This document shows positions 1 to 9,071 of a stretch of DNA of 64,000 nucleotides, piece by piece. The notes below the pieces were generated by a model. That model saw only the letters and a program-made list of their open reading frames with translations, did not search any database and was not told where the DNA came from. The translations under genes were made by a program, and so were the position numbers. Position 1 is the first letter of the stretch; each line of letters starts with the position of its first letter. Source of the DNA: Aphelocoma coerulescens (taxonomy: Eukaryota > Chordata > Aves > Passeriformes > Corvidae); contig NW_027184084.1 in assembly GCF_041296385.1 (NCBI RefSeq), positions 1,922,001 through 1,986,000 of the forward strand, read 5' to 3'.

Positions 1-1552
1 AGGCAGCTTGGACTCCTTCATAGGCTGCCAAGATTTCTTTCTCTGTGGGAGTGTAGTTGGCTTCGGACCCTCTGTAGCTTCGGCTCCAGAATCGCAGCGG
101 TCGGCCCCGAGTCTCACCAGGCACCTTCTGCCAGAGGCTCCGGGACAGGCCATTGTTCCCGGCTGCAGAGTAGAGCACGTTCTTCACCTCTGGTCCTGTC
201 CTGACTGGGCCAAGGGCTACGGCGTGAGCGATTTCCTGCTTGATCTGGGCAAAGGCTTGCTGTTGTTCTGGGCCCCAGTGGAAATCGTTCTTCTTGCGGG
301 TAACCAGGTAGAGAGGGCTCACAATCCGGCTGTACTCAGGAATGTGCATCCTCCAGAAACCTATGGCGCCTAGGAAAGCTTGTGTTTCCTTCTTGTTGGT
401 TGGTGGAGACATCGCAGTGATCTTATTGATGACCTCAGCGGGAATCTGACGCCGTCCATCTTGCCACTTCACTCCCAGGAACTGGATCTCTCGGGCAGGC
501 CCCTTGACTTTGCTCTTCTTGATGGCGAAACCAGCTTTTAGGAGAATTTGGATTATTCTCTCTCCTTTCTCAAACACTTCTGTTGCGGTGTTCCCCCACA
601 CAATGATGTCATCAATGTACTGCAGATGTTCTGGGGCCTCACCCTTTTCCAGTGCAGCCTGGATCAGTCCATGGCAGATGGTGGGACTGTGCTTCCACCC
701 CTGGGGCAGTCGGTTCCAGGTGTACTGCACACCCCTCCAGGTGAAAGCAAACTGAGGCCTGCACTCTGCTGCCAAAGGAATGGAGAAAAATGCATTGGCA
801 ATGTCAATAGTGGCATACCACTTTGCTGCTTTGGACTCCAGCTCATACTGGAGCTCCAACATGTCGGGCACAGCAGCGCTCAGCGGTGGAGTCACTTCAT
901 TCAAGCCACGATAGTCCGCAGTCAATCTCCATTCCCCATCAGACTTGCGCACAGGCCAAATGGGGCTGTTGAAGGGTGAGTGGGTCTTGCTGACCACGCC
1001 TTGGCTCTCCAGCTCACGAATCATCTTGTGGATGGGAATCACAGCATCTCGATTTGTCCGATACTGCCGGCGGTGCACTGTCGAGGTGGCAATTGGCACT
1101 CGTTGCTCTTCCACTTTCAGGAGCCCAACTGCAGAAGGATTCTCAGACAGTCCAGACAGGGCGTTCAACTGCCTAATGCCCTCTGCCTCCACAGCAGCAA
1201 TCCCAAACGCCCACCTGAGTCCCTTTGGGTCTTTGTAATAGCCATTCCGGAGGAAGTCTATGCCCAGAATACACGGGGCCTCTGGGCCGGTCACAATCGG
1301 ATGCTTTTGCCACTCCTTCCCAGTCAGGCTCACCTCGGCTTCCAAAAGGGTCAACTGCTGTGATCCCCCAGTCACCCCAGCGATGGATACAGGTTCTGCC
1401 CCCACATGTCCCGATGGCATTAAAGTACACTGTGCCCCAGTATCAACCAATGCATCATATTTTTGTGGCTCTGATGTGCCAGGCCATCGGATCCACACCG
1501 TCCAGAAAACCCGGTTCTCCCGTGCCTCTTCCTGGCTAGAGGCAGGGCCCCT
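1..1552 (-). CDS. pol: Pol, copy 1 (C-terminal part outside window)
   Basis: Covers protease, reverse transcriptase and the start of the connection region; the window edge cuts off RNase H and integrase. Open throughout. One private silent change at 149 (GGC for GGT Gly). Confidence 0.9.
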
Positions 1553-2746
1553 CTAGCCCTGGTTATCATTCTTTCCCTGGGCATACATACTAGAGGTACC
1601 TTCGAGGGGATCTGACATATCATCCTCCCGTCTGTAATACCTGGCAGCTCGGTCACGGGAGGCTGAGGCTACTTTCACCTTAGCGGAACCCCCTCGGTTA
1701 GTGCCTCCCTCCTTGAGTTCACGCACCCGCGCTGCCAGGACAGAAGTGGGTTTCCCATCCCACCTTCTCATGTCTTCCCCATGCTCACACAGGAAAAACC
1801 ACAGCTCAGCTCGTGGGGTGTACCCTCTCTCTCTAGCAGGGGGACGACGGGCTCTGACCTGGGGGCCTGTGACTCGCACTGGTGCCACACTGACCTTCCT
1901 CATCTCCTCCCTTATGTCCTTTATCTCCTCTTTGAGGTCCTGGACCACAGCAGAGACATGAGTTTTCAGTGGACCATTGACCATACTGTCATAATTCCTG
2001 AGCTTGTTGGCAACAGAGCCCACTGTTTCTCGGTTATTGTCAGCATCAATGGTTGCAATGAAAGTGGTGTATTGCGATGGCCCTAGCCTTGCCAGGTTCC
2101 ACATCATCTGTCCTGTGCACCTGACCTTATCGGGGTCATTACCGTGCTGTCCATCCCTCCCAAAAAGTACCTCTAATACTGCCACCTCTCTTAGCTGCTG
2201 GATCCCTTCCTCGAGTGTCTTCCACTGCATTCTATGATGGTACTCCTGCATTCTTTCTTTGTGAATGAACCTTTCTCTCACACTCATTAAGAGCCGGTCC
2301 CAGAGAGAAAGGGGCCCTGGCTCCCTCACAAATATCTGGTTCACACCTGGGTCCTGGGTCAATGATCCCAGATACCTTGCCTCACCACTATCCAGTTGCA
2401 CACTTGTGCCCATGAGGTCCCAAACCCGAAGCAGCCAGGTGGTATAAGGCTCACGCCCCCTTCGCACAATGTCGGCTCGCATACCACGGAGACTGTCGTA
2501 CGACAGGGACTCAATGATGATTTCTGGCTCTGGCTCCCCTGCTGGTTGTGAGGGCCCTGGTTCCCCATCATCATTAACTGGCCGTACTGATTTGGTCTTA
2601 CACTTCCTCCTTTGCACAGGGGCGACTGCTGCTGGCTGTACTTGTCCTTGGGGTTCAGCTGAAACCTGGGCGGTTGTAACATCTGTGGGTTCCACTGCTG
2701 CACCGTCGGACTCACCCTCTTTGGGGCAGGGAGAGGTTTTTTTCAC
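1553..2746 (-). CDS. gag: Gag-like frame, copy 1
   Basis: Same 397 codons as the copy 2 gag; intact, ending in TAG. Confidence 0.8.
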   Translation of the reverse strand: MKKTSPCPKEGESDGAAVEPTDVTTAQVSAEPQGQVQPAAVAPVQRRKCKTKSVRPVNDDGEPGPSQPAGEPEPEIIIESLSYDSLRGMRADIVRRGREPYTTWLLRVWDLMGTSVQLDSGEARYLGSLTQDPGVNQIFVREPGPLSLWDRLLMSVRERFIHKERMQEYHHRMQWKTLEEGIQQLREVAVLEVLFGRDGQHGNDPDKVRCTGQMMWNLARLGPSQYTTFIATIDADNNRETVGSVANKLRNYDSMVNGPLKTHVSAVVQDLKEEIKDIREEMRKVSVAPVRVTGPQVRARRPPARERGYTPRAELWFFLCEHGEDMRRWDGKPTSVLAARVRELKEGGTNRGGSAKVKVASASRDRAARYYRREDDMSDPLEGTSSMYAQGKNDNQG

Positions 2747-3500
2747 TAGCTGAGGAGGTGTATTCCCTTAGCAATTGGCATATCTCCTGGCGCACCTGGC
2801 CCATCTCCTGGCACATCTCCTTGCGCACCTGGCCCATCTCCTGGCACATCTCCTGCATCCCTTTCGCCAGTACCCCCACCCAGTTCGGGTAGTCCATTTC
2901 TGAGGTGGGCTGTTGGGCGGTATCAGGCTGTGGGGCAGGGTCTCTAGTGTCTGGGGCTGTGTCAGGCTCTGGGGCTGAATCAGGCTCTGGGGTAGGATCT
3001 CTAGTGTCTGGGGCTGTGTCATGTTCCGGGGCAGGATCAGGCTCTGGGGCAGGATCTCTAGTCTCTGGGGCTGGTGTCTGGGTAGTTATCCAAGCCAATC
3101 TCAACTTATCCTTGAATGCTAAATAGAGTAGGCCTACCAGCAGCAGGTGGTTAGTATTCAGAGGGAATCTAAACCCTTCGAAAATTGATGGGGTGGGTCC
3201 AAAGAACTGGTTGAGGGGTTGGGGGAAAACTTCCCCTGGTGTCATTTCCTCACAGAAGGTACCATTGTTAACATAACCCCAAAAACATGCGCTCAGTGTG
3301 TGATAGCCGTTTATCCACGTGCCCACATTCCGGAGGAAGTTAAAAACCCATGAATTCCTCACCTTCTCGACCCATAGCGCAAGCTGGATAACGGCAATGG
3401 TAGCCTTAGTCAGAGGACCCATATTCAAGTAAGGAGCTGCAAAGGGGAAGAATATAGCCACGGCCACATGCCACCCGAACCAGGGCAAAGTAGACCACAT
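2712..3500 (-). CDS. ORF1, copy 1 (putative Gag N-terminal / membrane protein)
   Basis: Same protein as the copy 2 ORF1, described there. Intact. Confidence 0.7.
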   Translation of the reverse strand: MWSTLPWFGWHVAVAIFFPFAAPYLNMGPLTKATIAVIQLALWVEKVRNSWVFNFLRNVGTWINGYHTLSACFWGYVNNGTFCEEMTPGEVFPQPLNQFFGPTPSIFEGFRFPLNTNHLLLVGLLYLAFKDKLRLAWITTQTPAPETRDPAPEPDPAPEHDTAPDTRDPTPEPDSAPEPDTAPDTRDPAPQPDTAQQPTSEMDYPNWVGVLAKGMQEMCQEMGQVRKEMCQEMGQVRQEICQLLREYTSSASEKNLSLPQRG

Positions 3501-3619
3501 AGTGCTGCCTACCAAGGTTCCTATATCCAACACACCAAATTAAGTTATCCAGGAACTGTTATTCCTTTTTCACCTCTCTCTCTTAATGCCCTCAGGCCCC
3601 ACGGTTGGGCGCCAAAATC

Positions 3620-3769
3620 TGTCTCGGTTTGAAAGACAGGTGTCTGCTAAGGAAGGCAGAAGCCCCCCTTGAAGTGGCAGATATAACCCCTTTCCCCCTG
3701 AGTTATTATGATTTTGAAATCAAGGGTCTTTAGGCAAAGATGTGGGAAATAGGAATAACAGTTCTTTAC

Positions 3770-3806
<37 letters not shown>

Positions 3807-4557
3807 CCAGTCGAACAAAACAACAACAACTATGACAATAACAGCAAACACAAACCCAGTCCCAGCCTTCTCGGCTGTCAGGCTACTCCCCCTCGGGTGC
3901 AGTTCCGCTCGCAGCCGGCAGGGATCGCTGGCGGCTCCCGGTGAGCAGGGCAGGTGCGATGGTTCCCCCGCGGCTGCAGGGGGCGCTCCGGAGCGAGCTC
4001 GGGGAACACGCGGCACTGGCAGCCTGGGATCCCGGGGAAGGGTGGAACAAAGGCTTCACAAACCCTGGGCAGCCGGTCCTGGACTCCCGGAACAGCAGGC
4101 TGGAAATGGCAAGGCCGGAGCGGCAGGCACAAACACAAATCCTGGGTGGCAGACGAGATGTATCCAAAAGGGGAACCCCCCGGGGCTCCAGGCAGGCAGG
4201 GTGAGCACGGCTACAGCGTAGCGAAGGCTCGAAACAACAGCGGTGCAGGGCGGCCACAGCCCCAGCCTCCAGCAGGGCAGGGAAAACAGCCTTGGGATCC
4301 CGGTGTTGTTTCCAGCAGAAAGGAAAGACGCCGAAAAAGGGGAACCAGCAGCTCTTCTCTCCGCGGCTTCTCTCTCCAGACGCTGAGAGCGAACTCCCAA
4401 CACGCCCAGGTGAAACAAAAAGTAGCCAGGCCCACCCCACCCCCCAAAACGGGCTGCTTTGTCTTTCTTAAGTATAGTCATTTGTCCCCTAGCAACATGC
4501 ATATGGGAGAAAATTCCTCTAACAGAAAAAAACTAGGACAAAACTAAAACCCCAACA
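3620..4557 (-). repeat. LTR1, type A, 938 bp
   Basis: On the coding (minus) strand the LTR starts TGTTGGGG and ends CCGAGACA, giving TG...CA ends and an imperfect 8-bp terminal inverted repeat. The ends are set by the primer binding site 5 nt beyond the 3' end and a purine-rich tract before the 5' end. The middle (about 3880-4400) is GC- and CpG-rich and has a G-rich box (GGGGTGGGGTGGG at about 4430-4442). A GATA tract of nine units lies near the U5 side. No canonical AATAAA is seen on the coding strand; a TATA-like ACTATACTTAAG (about 4467-4478) is only a weak candidate, so U3/R/U5 are not assigned. Confidence 0.8.
3770..3805. repeat. (GATA)9 microsatellite in type A LTR
   Basis: Nine perfect GATA units; the same tract has nine units in LTR2-3 and ten in LTR7-9. 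AGATAG fits the GATA-factor consensus WGATAR, so the tract could act as a clustered binding site; that is inference. Confidence 0.95.
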
Positions 4558-4580
4558 TTATCCACCCCGAATTTTTTCCC
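4558..4580 (-). promoter_or_regulatory. Purine-rich tract before the 3' LTR (PPT candidate)
   Basis: The coding strand reads GGGAAAAAATTCGGGGTGGA then TAA just before the LTR TG. Position and base content fit the plus-strand primer site, although TTC interrupts it. The same tract precedes every LTR in the array. Confidence 0.55.
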
Positions 4581-4694
4581 ATACTGACATGTTACATGAA
4601 ACTTAACCTTTTTAACCATATAAATACATGCATCACCCAAATTATATACATATGTACATGCCGATACTGATACAAGTACAGAGCCATGGGTAGT

Positions 4695-7600
4695 TCACCC
4701 TAAAACAAGGTCCCCTTGCGGTATGCATCGGGTCTCTCCATCCCTTTGCATCACCCACCAGGTACAACCTGGTCCCTGAGCAAAAACAACCCCACGGATG
4801 GGTTTGTCTTTGCTCAAGGCAGACTTTACCCAAACAGTTTTTCCAAGCATACCTCTCACGTGCACCACTGGAACCTTATCCCCATCTGTTGTTTGTAGGG
4901 GTTCGGATTGGGCAGGGCCTGCTCGGCTGGTGGAGCCTCGGGTGTTAAACAACCAGGTGGCTCTTGCTAAATGCACCTCCCAGTTTTTGAAAGTCCCCCC
5001 ACCCAGTGCCTTCAAGGTGGTTTTAAGCAGTCCATTACACCGCTCAACCTTCCCAGCTGCTGGTGCATGGTAAGGGATGTGGTACACCCACTCAATGCCA
5101 TGTTCTCTAGCCCAGGTGTTTATAAGGCTGTTCTTGAAGTGAGTCCCATTGTCAGATTCAATTCTCTCAGGGGTACCATGCCTCCAAAGGACTTGCTTTT
5201 CGAGGCCCAGGATGGTGTTCCGGGCCGTAGCGTGAGGCACAGGGTAGGTCTCCAGCCATCCTGTGGTGGCTTCTACCATCGTGAGCACGTGGCGCTTGCC
5301 TTGGCGGGTTTGAGGCAGTGTGATGTAGTCAATCTGCCAGGCCTCCCCATACTTGTATTTGGACCACCGCCCACCATACCACAGGGGCTTCACCCGCTTG
5401 GTCTGCTTGATCGCAGCGCATGTCTCACAGTCATGGATGACCTGGGAGATACTGGCCATGGTCAGATCCACCCCTCGGTCTCGTGCCCACTTATAGGTGG
5501 CATCTCTGCCCTGATGGCCTGAGGCATCATGGGCCCATCGAGCTAGGAACAGCTCTCCTTTATGTTGCCAATCCAAGTCTATCTGGGACACCTCTATTTT
5601 CGCAGCCTGATCTACCTGCTTGTTATTACGATGTTCTTCGTTAGCCCGGCTCTTGGGAATGTGAGCATCTACATGACGGGCCTTCACAGATAGCTTCTCT
5701 ACTCGAGCGGCAATGTCTTTCCACTCCTCAGCAGCCCAGATTGGTTTTCCTCTGCGCTGCCATTTTGCCTTATTCCACCTTTCCAGCCAACCCCACAGAG
5801 CATTGGCTACCATCCATGAATCAGTGTAAAGGTAGAGCTTTGGCCACTTCTCTCTTTCAGCAATGTCCAGAGCTAATTGAACGGCTTTGAGTTCAGCAAA
5901 TTGGCTCGATCCACCTTCTCCTTCCGTAGCCTGTGCAACTTGTCGTGTGGGGCTCCATACAGCGGCTTTCCATTTCCGGCTAGCGCCTACAATTCGGCAG
6001 GAACCATCAGTGAAGAGGGCATATTGTCTTTCACTCTCTGGTAGCTCGTTGTATGGTGGGGCTTCTTCGGCACGCGTCACCTGCTCCTCTTCTTCTTCAG
6101 AAGATAACCCAAAAGTCTCACCTTCTGGCCAGTTCGTAATTATTTCCAAGATCCCAGGGCGACTTGGGTTTCCAATTCGGGCGCGCTGCGTGATGAGGGC
6201 GATCCATTTGCTCCAAGTAGCATCAGTGGCGTGATGCGTGGAGGGAACCTTTCCTTTGAACATCCACCCCAGCACCGGTAGTCGGGGTGCCAGGAGGAGT
6301 TGTGCCTCAGTTCCAATTACCTCTGAGGCAGCTTGGACTCCTTCATAGGCTGCCAAGATTTCTTTCTCTGTGGGAGTGTAGTTGGCTTCGGACCCTCTGT
6401 AGCTTCGGCTCCAGAATCGCAGCGGTCGGCCCCGAGTCTCACCAGGCACCTTCTGCCAGAGGCTCCGGGACAGACCATTGTTCCCGGCTGCAGAGTAGAG
6501 CACGTTCTTCACCTCTGGTCCTGTCCTGACTGGGCCAAGGGCTACGGCGTGAGCGATTTCCTGCTTGATCTGGGCAAAGGCTTGCTGTTGTTCTGGGCCC
6601 CAGTGGAAATCGTTCTTCTTGCGGGTAACCAGGTAGAGAGGGCTCACAATCCGGCTGTACTCAGGAATGTGCATCCTCCAGAAACCTATGGCGCCTAGGA
6701 AAGCTTGTGTTTCCTTCTTGTTGGTTGGTGGAGACATCGCAGTGATCTTATTGATGACCTCAGCGGGAATCTGACGCCGTCCATCTTGCCACTTCACTCC
6801 CAGGAACTGGATCTCTCGGGCAGGCCCCTTGACTTTGCTCTTCTTGATGGCGAAACCAGCTTTTAGGAGAATTTGGATTATTCTCTCTCCTTTCTCAAAC
6901 ACTTCTGTTGCGGTGTTCCCCCACACAATGATGTCATCAATGTACTGCAGATGTTCTGGGGCCTCACCCTTTTCCAGTGCAGCCTGGATCAGTCCATGGC
7001 AGATGGTGGGACTGTGCTTCCACCCCTGGGGCAGTCGGTTCCAGGTGTACTGCACACCCCTCCAGGTGAAAGCAAACTGAGGCCTGCACTCTGCTGCCAA
7101 AGGAATGGAGAAAAATGCATTGGCAATGTCAATAGTGGCATACCACTTTGCTGCTTTGGACTCCAGCTCATACTGGAGCTCCAACATGTCGGGCACAGCA
7201 GCGCTCAGCGGTGGAGTCACTTCATTCAAGCCACGATAGTCCGCAGTCAATCTCCATTCCCCATCAGACTTGCGCACAGGCCAAATGGGGCTGTTGAAGG
7301 GTGAGTGGGTCTTGCTGACCACGCCTTGGCTCTCCAGCTCACGAATCATCTTGTGGATGGGAATCACAGCATCTCGATTTGTCCGATACTGCCGGCGGTG
7401 CACTGTCGAGGTGGCAATTGGCACTCGTTGCTCTTCCACTTTCAGGAGCCCAACTGCAGAAGGATTCTCAGACAGTCCAGACAGGGCGTTCAACTGCCTA
7501 ATGCCCTCTGCCTCCACAGCAGCAATCCCAAACGCCCACCTGAGTCCCTTTGGGTCTTTGTAATAGCCATTCCGGAGGAAGTCTATGCCCAGAATACACG

Positions 7601-7877
7601 GGGCCTCTGGGCCGGTCACAATCGGATGCTTTTGCCACTCCTTCCCAGTCAGGCTCACCTCGGCTTCCAAAAGGGTCAACTGCTGTGATCCCCCAGTCAC
7701 CCCAGCGATGGATACAGGTTCTGCCCCCACATGTCCCGATGGCATTAAAGTACACTGTGCCCCAGTATCAACCAATGCATCATATTTTTGTGGCTCTGAT
7801 GTGCCAGGCCATCGGATCCACACCGTCCAGAAAACCCGGTTCTCCCGTGCCTCTTCCTGGCTAGAGGCAGGGCCCCT
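4695..7877 (-). CDS. pol: Pol polyprotein, copy 2: protease, reverse transcriptase, RNase H, integrase
   Basis: Makes and integrates the DNA copy of the element. The frame continues gag after its TAG and has no ATG start; residue numbers here count from the GTG at 7823. Protease: DTG at 19-21 and ILGIDFL at 77-83. Reverse transcriptase: about 145-350, with catalytic D232 (IDIANAFF), LPQGW at 264-268 and YIDD at 294-297. A degenerate first RNase H-like connection domain follows (about 400-520; its DAS-type catalytic site reads YSAAG). Active-type RNase H: D606, E644, D668, D719. Integrase: H765, H770, C799 and C802 zinc site, then D832, D891, E927 with the D-35-E spacing. The C-terminus is a short basic/aromatic DNA-binding-type tail. 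No dUTPase motif. All key residues are present, so the enzyme looks functional. Confidence 0.95.
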   Translation of the reverse strand, partial: RGPASSQEEARENRVFWTVWIRWPGTSEPQKYDALVDTGAQCTLMPSGHVGAEPVSIAGVTGGSQQLTLLEAEVSLTGKEWQKHPIVTGPEAPCILGIDFLRNGYYKDPKGLRWAFGIAAVEAEGIRQLNALSGLSENPSAVGLLKVEEQRVPIATSTVHRRQYRTNRDAVIPIHKMIRELESQGVVSKTHSPFNSPIWPVRKSDGEWRLTADYRGLNEVTPPLSAAVPDMLELQYELESKAAKWYATIDIANAFFSIPLAAECRPQFAFTWRGVQYTWNRLPQGWKHSPTICHGLIQAALEKGEAPEHLQYIDDIIVWGNTATEVFEKGERIIQILLKAGFAIKKSKVKGPAREIQFLGVKWQDGRRQIPAEVINKITAMSPPTNKKETQAFLGAIGFWRMHIPEYSRIVSPLYLVTRKKNDFHWGPEQQQAFAQIKQEIAHAVALGPVRTGPEVKNVLYSAAGNNGLSRSLWQKVPGETRGRPLRFWSRSYRGSEANYTPTEKEILAAYEGVQAASEVIGTEAQLLLAPRLPVLGWMFKGKVPSTHHATDATWSKWIALITQRARIGNPSRPGILEIITNWPEGETFGLSSEEEEEQVTRAEEAPPYNELPESERQYALFTDGSCRIVGASRKWKAAVWSPTRQVAQATEGEGGSSQFAELKAVQLALDIAEREKWPKLYLYTDSWMVANALWGWLERWNKAKWQRRGKPIWAAEEWKDIAARVEKLSVKARHVDAHIPKSRANEEHRNNKQVDQAAKIEVSQIDLDWQHKGELFLARWAHDASGHQGRDATYKWARDRGVDLTMASISQVIHDCETCAAIKQTKRVKPLWYGGRWSKYKYGEAWQIDYITLPQTRQGKRHVLTMVEATTGWLETYPVPHATARNTILGLEKQVLWRHGTPERIESDNGTHFKNSLINTWAREHGIEWVYHIPYHAPAAGKVERCNGLLKTTLKALGGGTFKNWEVHLARATWLFNTRGSTSRAGPAQSEPLQTTDGDKVPVVHVRGMLGKTVWVKSALSKDKPIRGVVFAQGPGCTWWVMQRDGETRCIPQGDLVLG

Positions 7878-7880
7878 CTA
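7844..7880 (-). promoter_or_regulatory. Gag-pol TAG with downstream hairpin (readthrough signal candidate)
   Basis: Gag and pol share a frame and only this TAG (7878-7880) parts them; the 18 codons between it and the listed pol start are open. Five nt after the TAG, CCCTGCCTC (7864-7872) can pair with GAGGCACGGG (7844-7853): nine pairs with one bulged C and a 10-nt loop. Gammaretroviruses use a UAG with a downstream RNA structure to make Gag-Pol. The same signal lies at the left end of each gag (TAG at 1553, 14203, 20528, 26857, 33129, 39458, 45787, 52116, 58445). Confidence 0.65.
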
Positions 7881-9071
7881 GCCCTGGTTATCATTCTTTC
7901 CCTGGGCATACATACTAGAGGTACCTTCGAGGGGATCTGACATATCATCCTCCCGTCTGTAATACCTGGCAGCTCGGTCACGGGAGGCTGAGGCTACTTT
8001 CACCTTAGCGGAACCCCCTCGGTTAGTGCCTCCCTCCTTGAGTTCACGCACCCGCGCTGCCAGGACAGAAGTGGGTTTCCCATCCCACCTTCTCATGTCT
8101 TCCCCATGCTCACACAGGAAAAACCACAGCTCAGCTCGTGGGGTGTACCCTCTCTCTCTAGCAGGGGGACGACGGGCTCTGACCTGGGGGCCTGTGACTC
8201 GCACTGGTGCCACACTGACCTTCCTCATCTCCTCCCTTATGTCCTTTATCTCCTCTTTGAGGTCCTGGACCACAGCAGAGACATGAGTTTTCAGTGGACC
8301 ATTGACCATACTGTCATAATTCCTGAGCTTGTTGGCAACAGAGCCCACTGTTTCTCGGTTATTGTCAGCATCAATGGTTGCAATGAAAGTGGTGTATTGC
8401 GATGGCCCTAGCCTTGCCAGGTTCCACATCATCTGTCCTGTGCACCTGACCTTATCGGGGTCATTACCGTGCTGTCCATCCCTCCCAAAAAGTACCTCTA
8501 ATACTGCCACCTCTCTTAGCTGCTGGATCCCTTCCTCGAGTGTCTTCCACTGCATTCTATGATGGTACTCCTGCATTCTTTCTTTGTGAATGAACCTTTC
8601 TCTCACACTCATTAAGAGCCGGTCCCAGAGAGAAAGGGGCCCTGGCTCCCTCACAAATATCTGGTTCACACCTGGGTCCTGGGTCAATGATCCCAGATAC
8701 CTTGCCTCACCACTATCCAGTTGCACACTTGTGCCCATGAGGTCCCAAACCCGAAGCAGCCAGGTGGTATAAGGCTCACGCCCCCTTCGCACAATGTCGG
8801 CTCGCATACCACGGAGACTGTCGTACGACAGGGACTCAATGATGATTTCTGGCTCTGGCTCCCCTGCTGGTTGTGAGGGCCCTGGTTCCCCATCATCATT
8901 AACTGGCCGTACTGATTTGGTCTTACACTTCCTCCTTTGCACAGGGGCGACTGCTGCTGGCTGTACTTGTCCTTGGGGTTCAGCTGAAACCTGGGCGGTT
9001 GTAACATCTGTGGGTTCCACTGCTGCACCGTCGGACTCACCCTCTTTGGGGCAGGGAGAGGTTTTTTTCAC
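7878..9071 (-). CDS. gag: Gag-like protein, copy 2
   Basis: Structural (capsid/nucleocapsid-type) part of the polyprotein, judged from its place before protease and its resemblance to class III ERV Gag. Residues 1-80 are acidic and proline-rich. Residues 81-260 are mostly helical in character, with the conserved-looking stretch YTTWLLRVWD (101-110). Residues about 264-285 are a charged coiled coil (DLKEEIKDIREEM). Residues 298-308 are Arg-rich, followed by AELWFFLCEHGEDM and WDGKPTS. No CCHC zinc knuckle is present; foamy-virus Gag also lacks one and uses basic boxes instead. The frame opens at a GTG after an upstream TAA, and its first ATG is codon 89, so independent initiation is unlikely. 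Expected entry is from ORF1 by frame change at the A7 tract. It ends in the TAG shared with pol. Confidence 0.8.
   Translation of the reverse strand: MKKTSPCPKEGESDGAAVEPTDVTTAQVSAEPQGQVQPAAVAPVQRRKCKTKSVRPVNDDGEPGPSQPAGEPEPEIIIESLSYDSLRGMRADIVRRGREPYTTWLLRVWDLMGTSVQLDSGEARYLGSLTQDPGVNQIFVREPGPLSLWDRLLMSVRERFIHKERMQEYHHRMQWKTLEEGIQQLREVAVLEVLFGRDGQHGNDPDKVRCTGQMMWNLARLGPSQYTTFIATIDADNNRETVGSVANKLRNYDSMVNGPLKTHVSAVVQDLKEEIKDIREEMRKVSVAPVRVTGPQVRARRPPARERGYTPRAELWFFLCEHGEDMRRWDGKPTSVLAARVRELKEGGTNRGGSAKVKVASASRDRAARYYRREDDMSDPLEGTSSMYAQGKNDNQG

Larger units (their letters stand above)
1..4557 (-). mobile_element. ERV copy 1 (partial, cut by window start)
   Basis: Contains the 5' LTR (LTR1), leader, ORF1, gag and the first part of pol. 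The rest of pol and the 3' LTR lie outside the window. The coding frames seen are intact. Confidence 0.9.

Noticed and set aside
2905..3126. Gly/Ser/Ala-rich plus-strand frame opposite the proline-rich repeat
   Set aside because: Explained as the antisense reading of the DNA repeat that encodes the acidic proline-rich part of ORF1.
4467..4478. ACTATACTTAAG as the LTR TATA box
   Set aside because: Too weak and too far toward the 5' end of the LTR to assign a transcription start; noted only as a candidate.
3883..4502. Open frames of 148-185 codons in the LTR on the coding strand (one with ATG at 4502)
   Set aside because: The region is very GC-rich, where chance open frames are common; overlapping frames on both strands are equally open and no family is recognisable. 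An LTR-encoded protein as in MMTV cannot be supported.
3954..4547. 197-codon plus-strand frame across the LTR
   Set aside because: Antisense to the element, low-complexity composition from GC bias, and no recognisable domain.
4971..5522. 183-codon plus-strand frame opposite integrase, repeated in each copy
   Set aside because: It is the shadow of the highly constrained pol frame; its translation shows no domain and it varies only where pol does.
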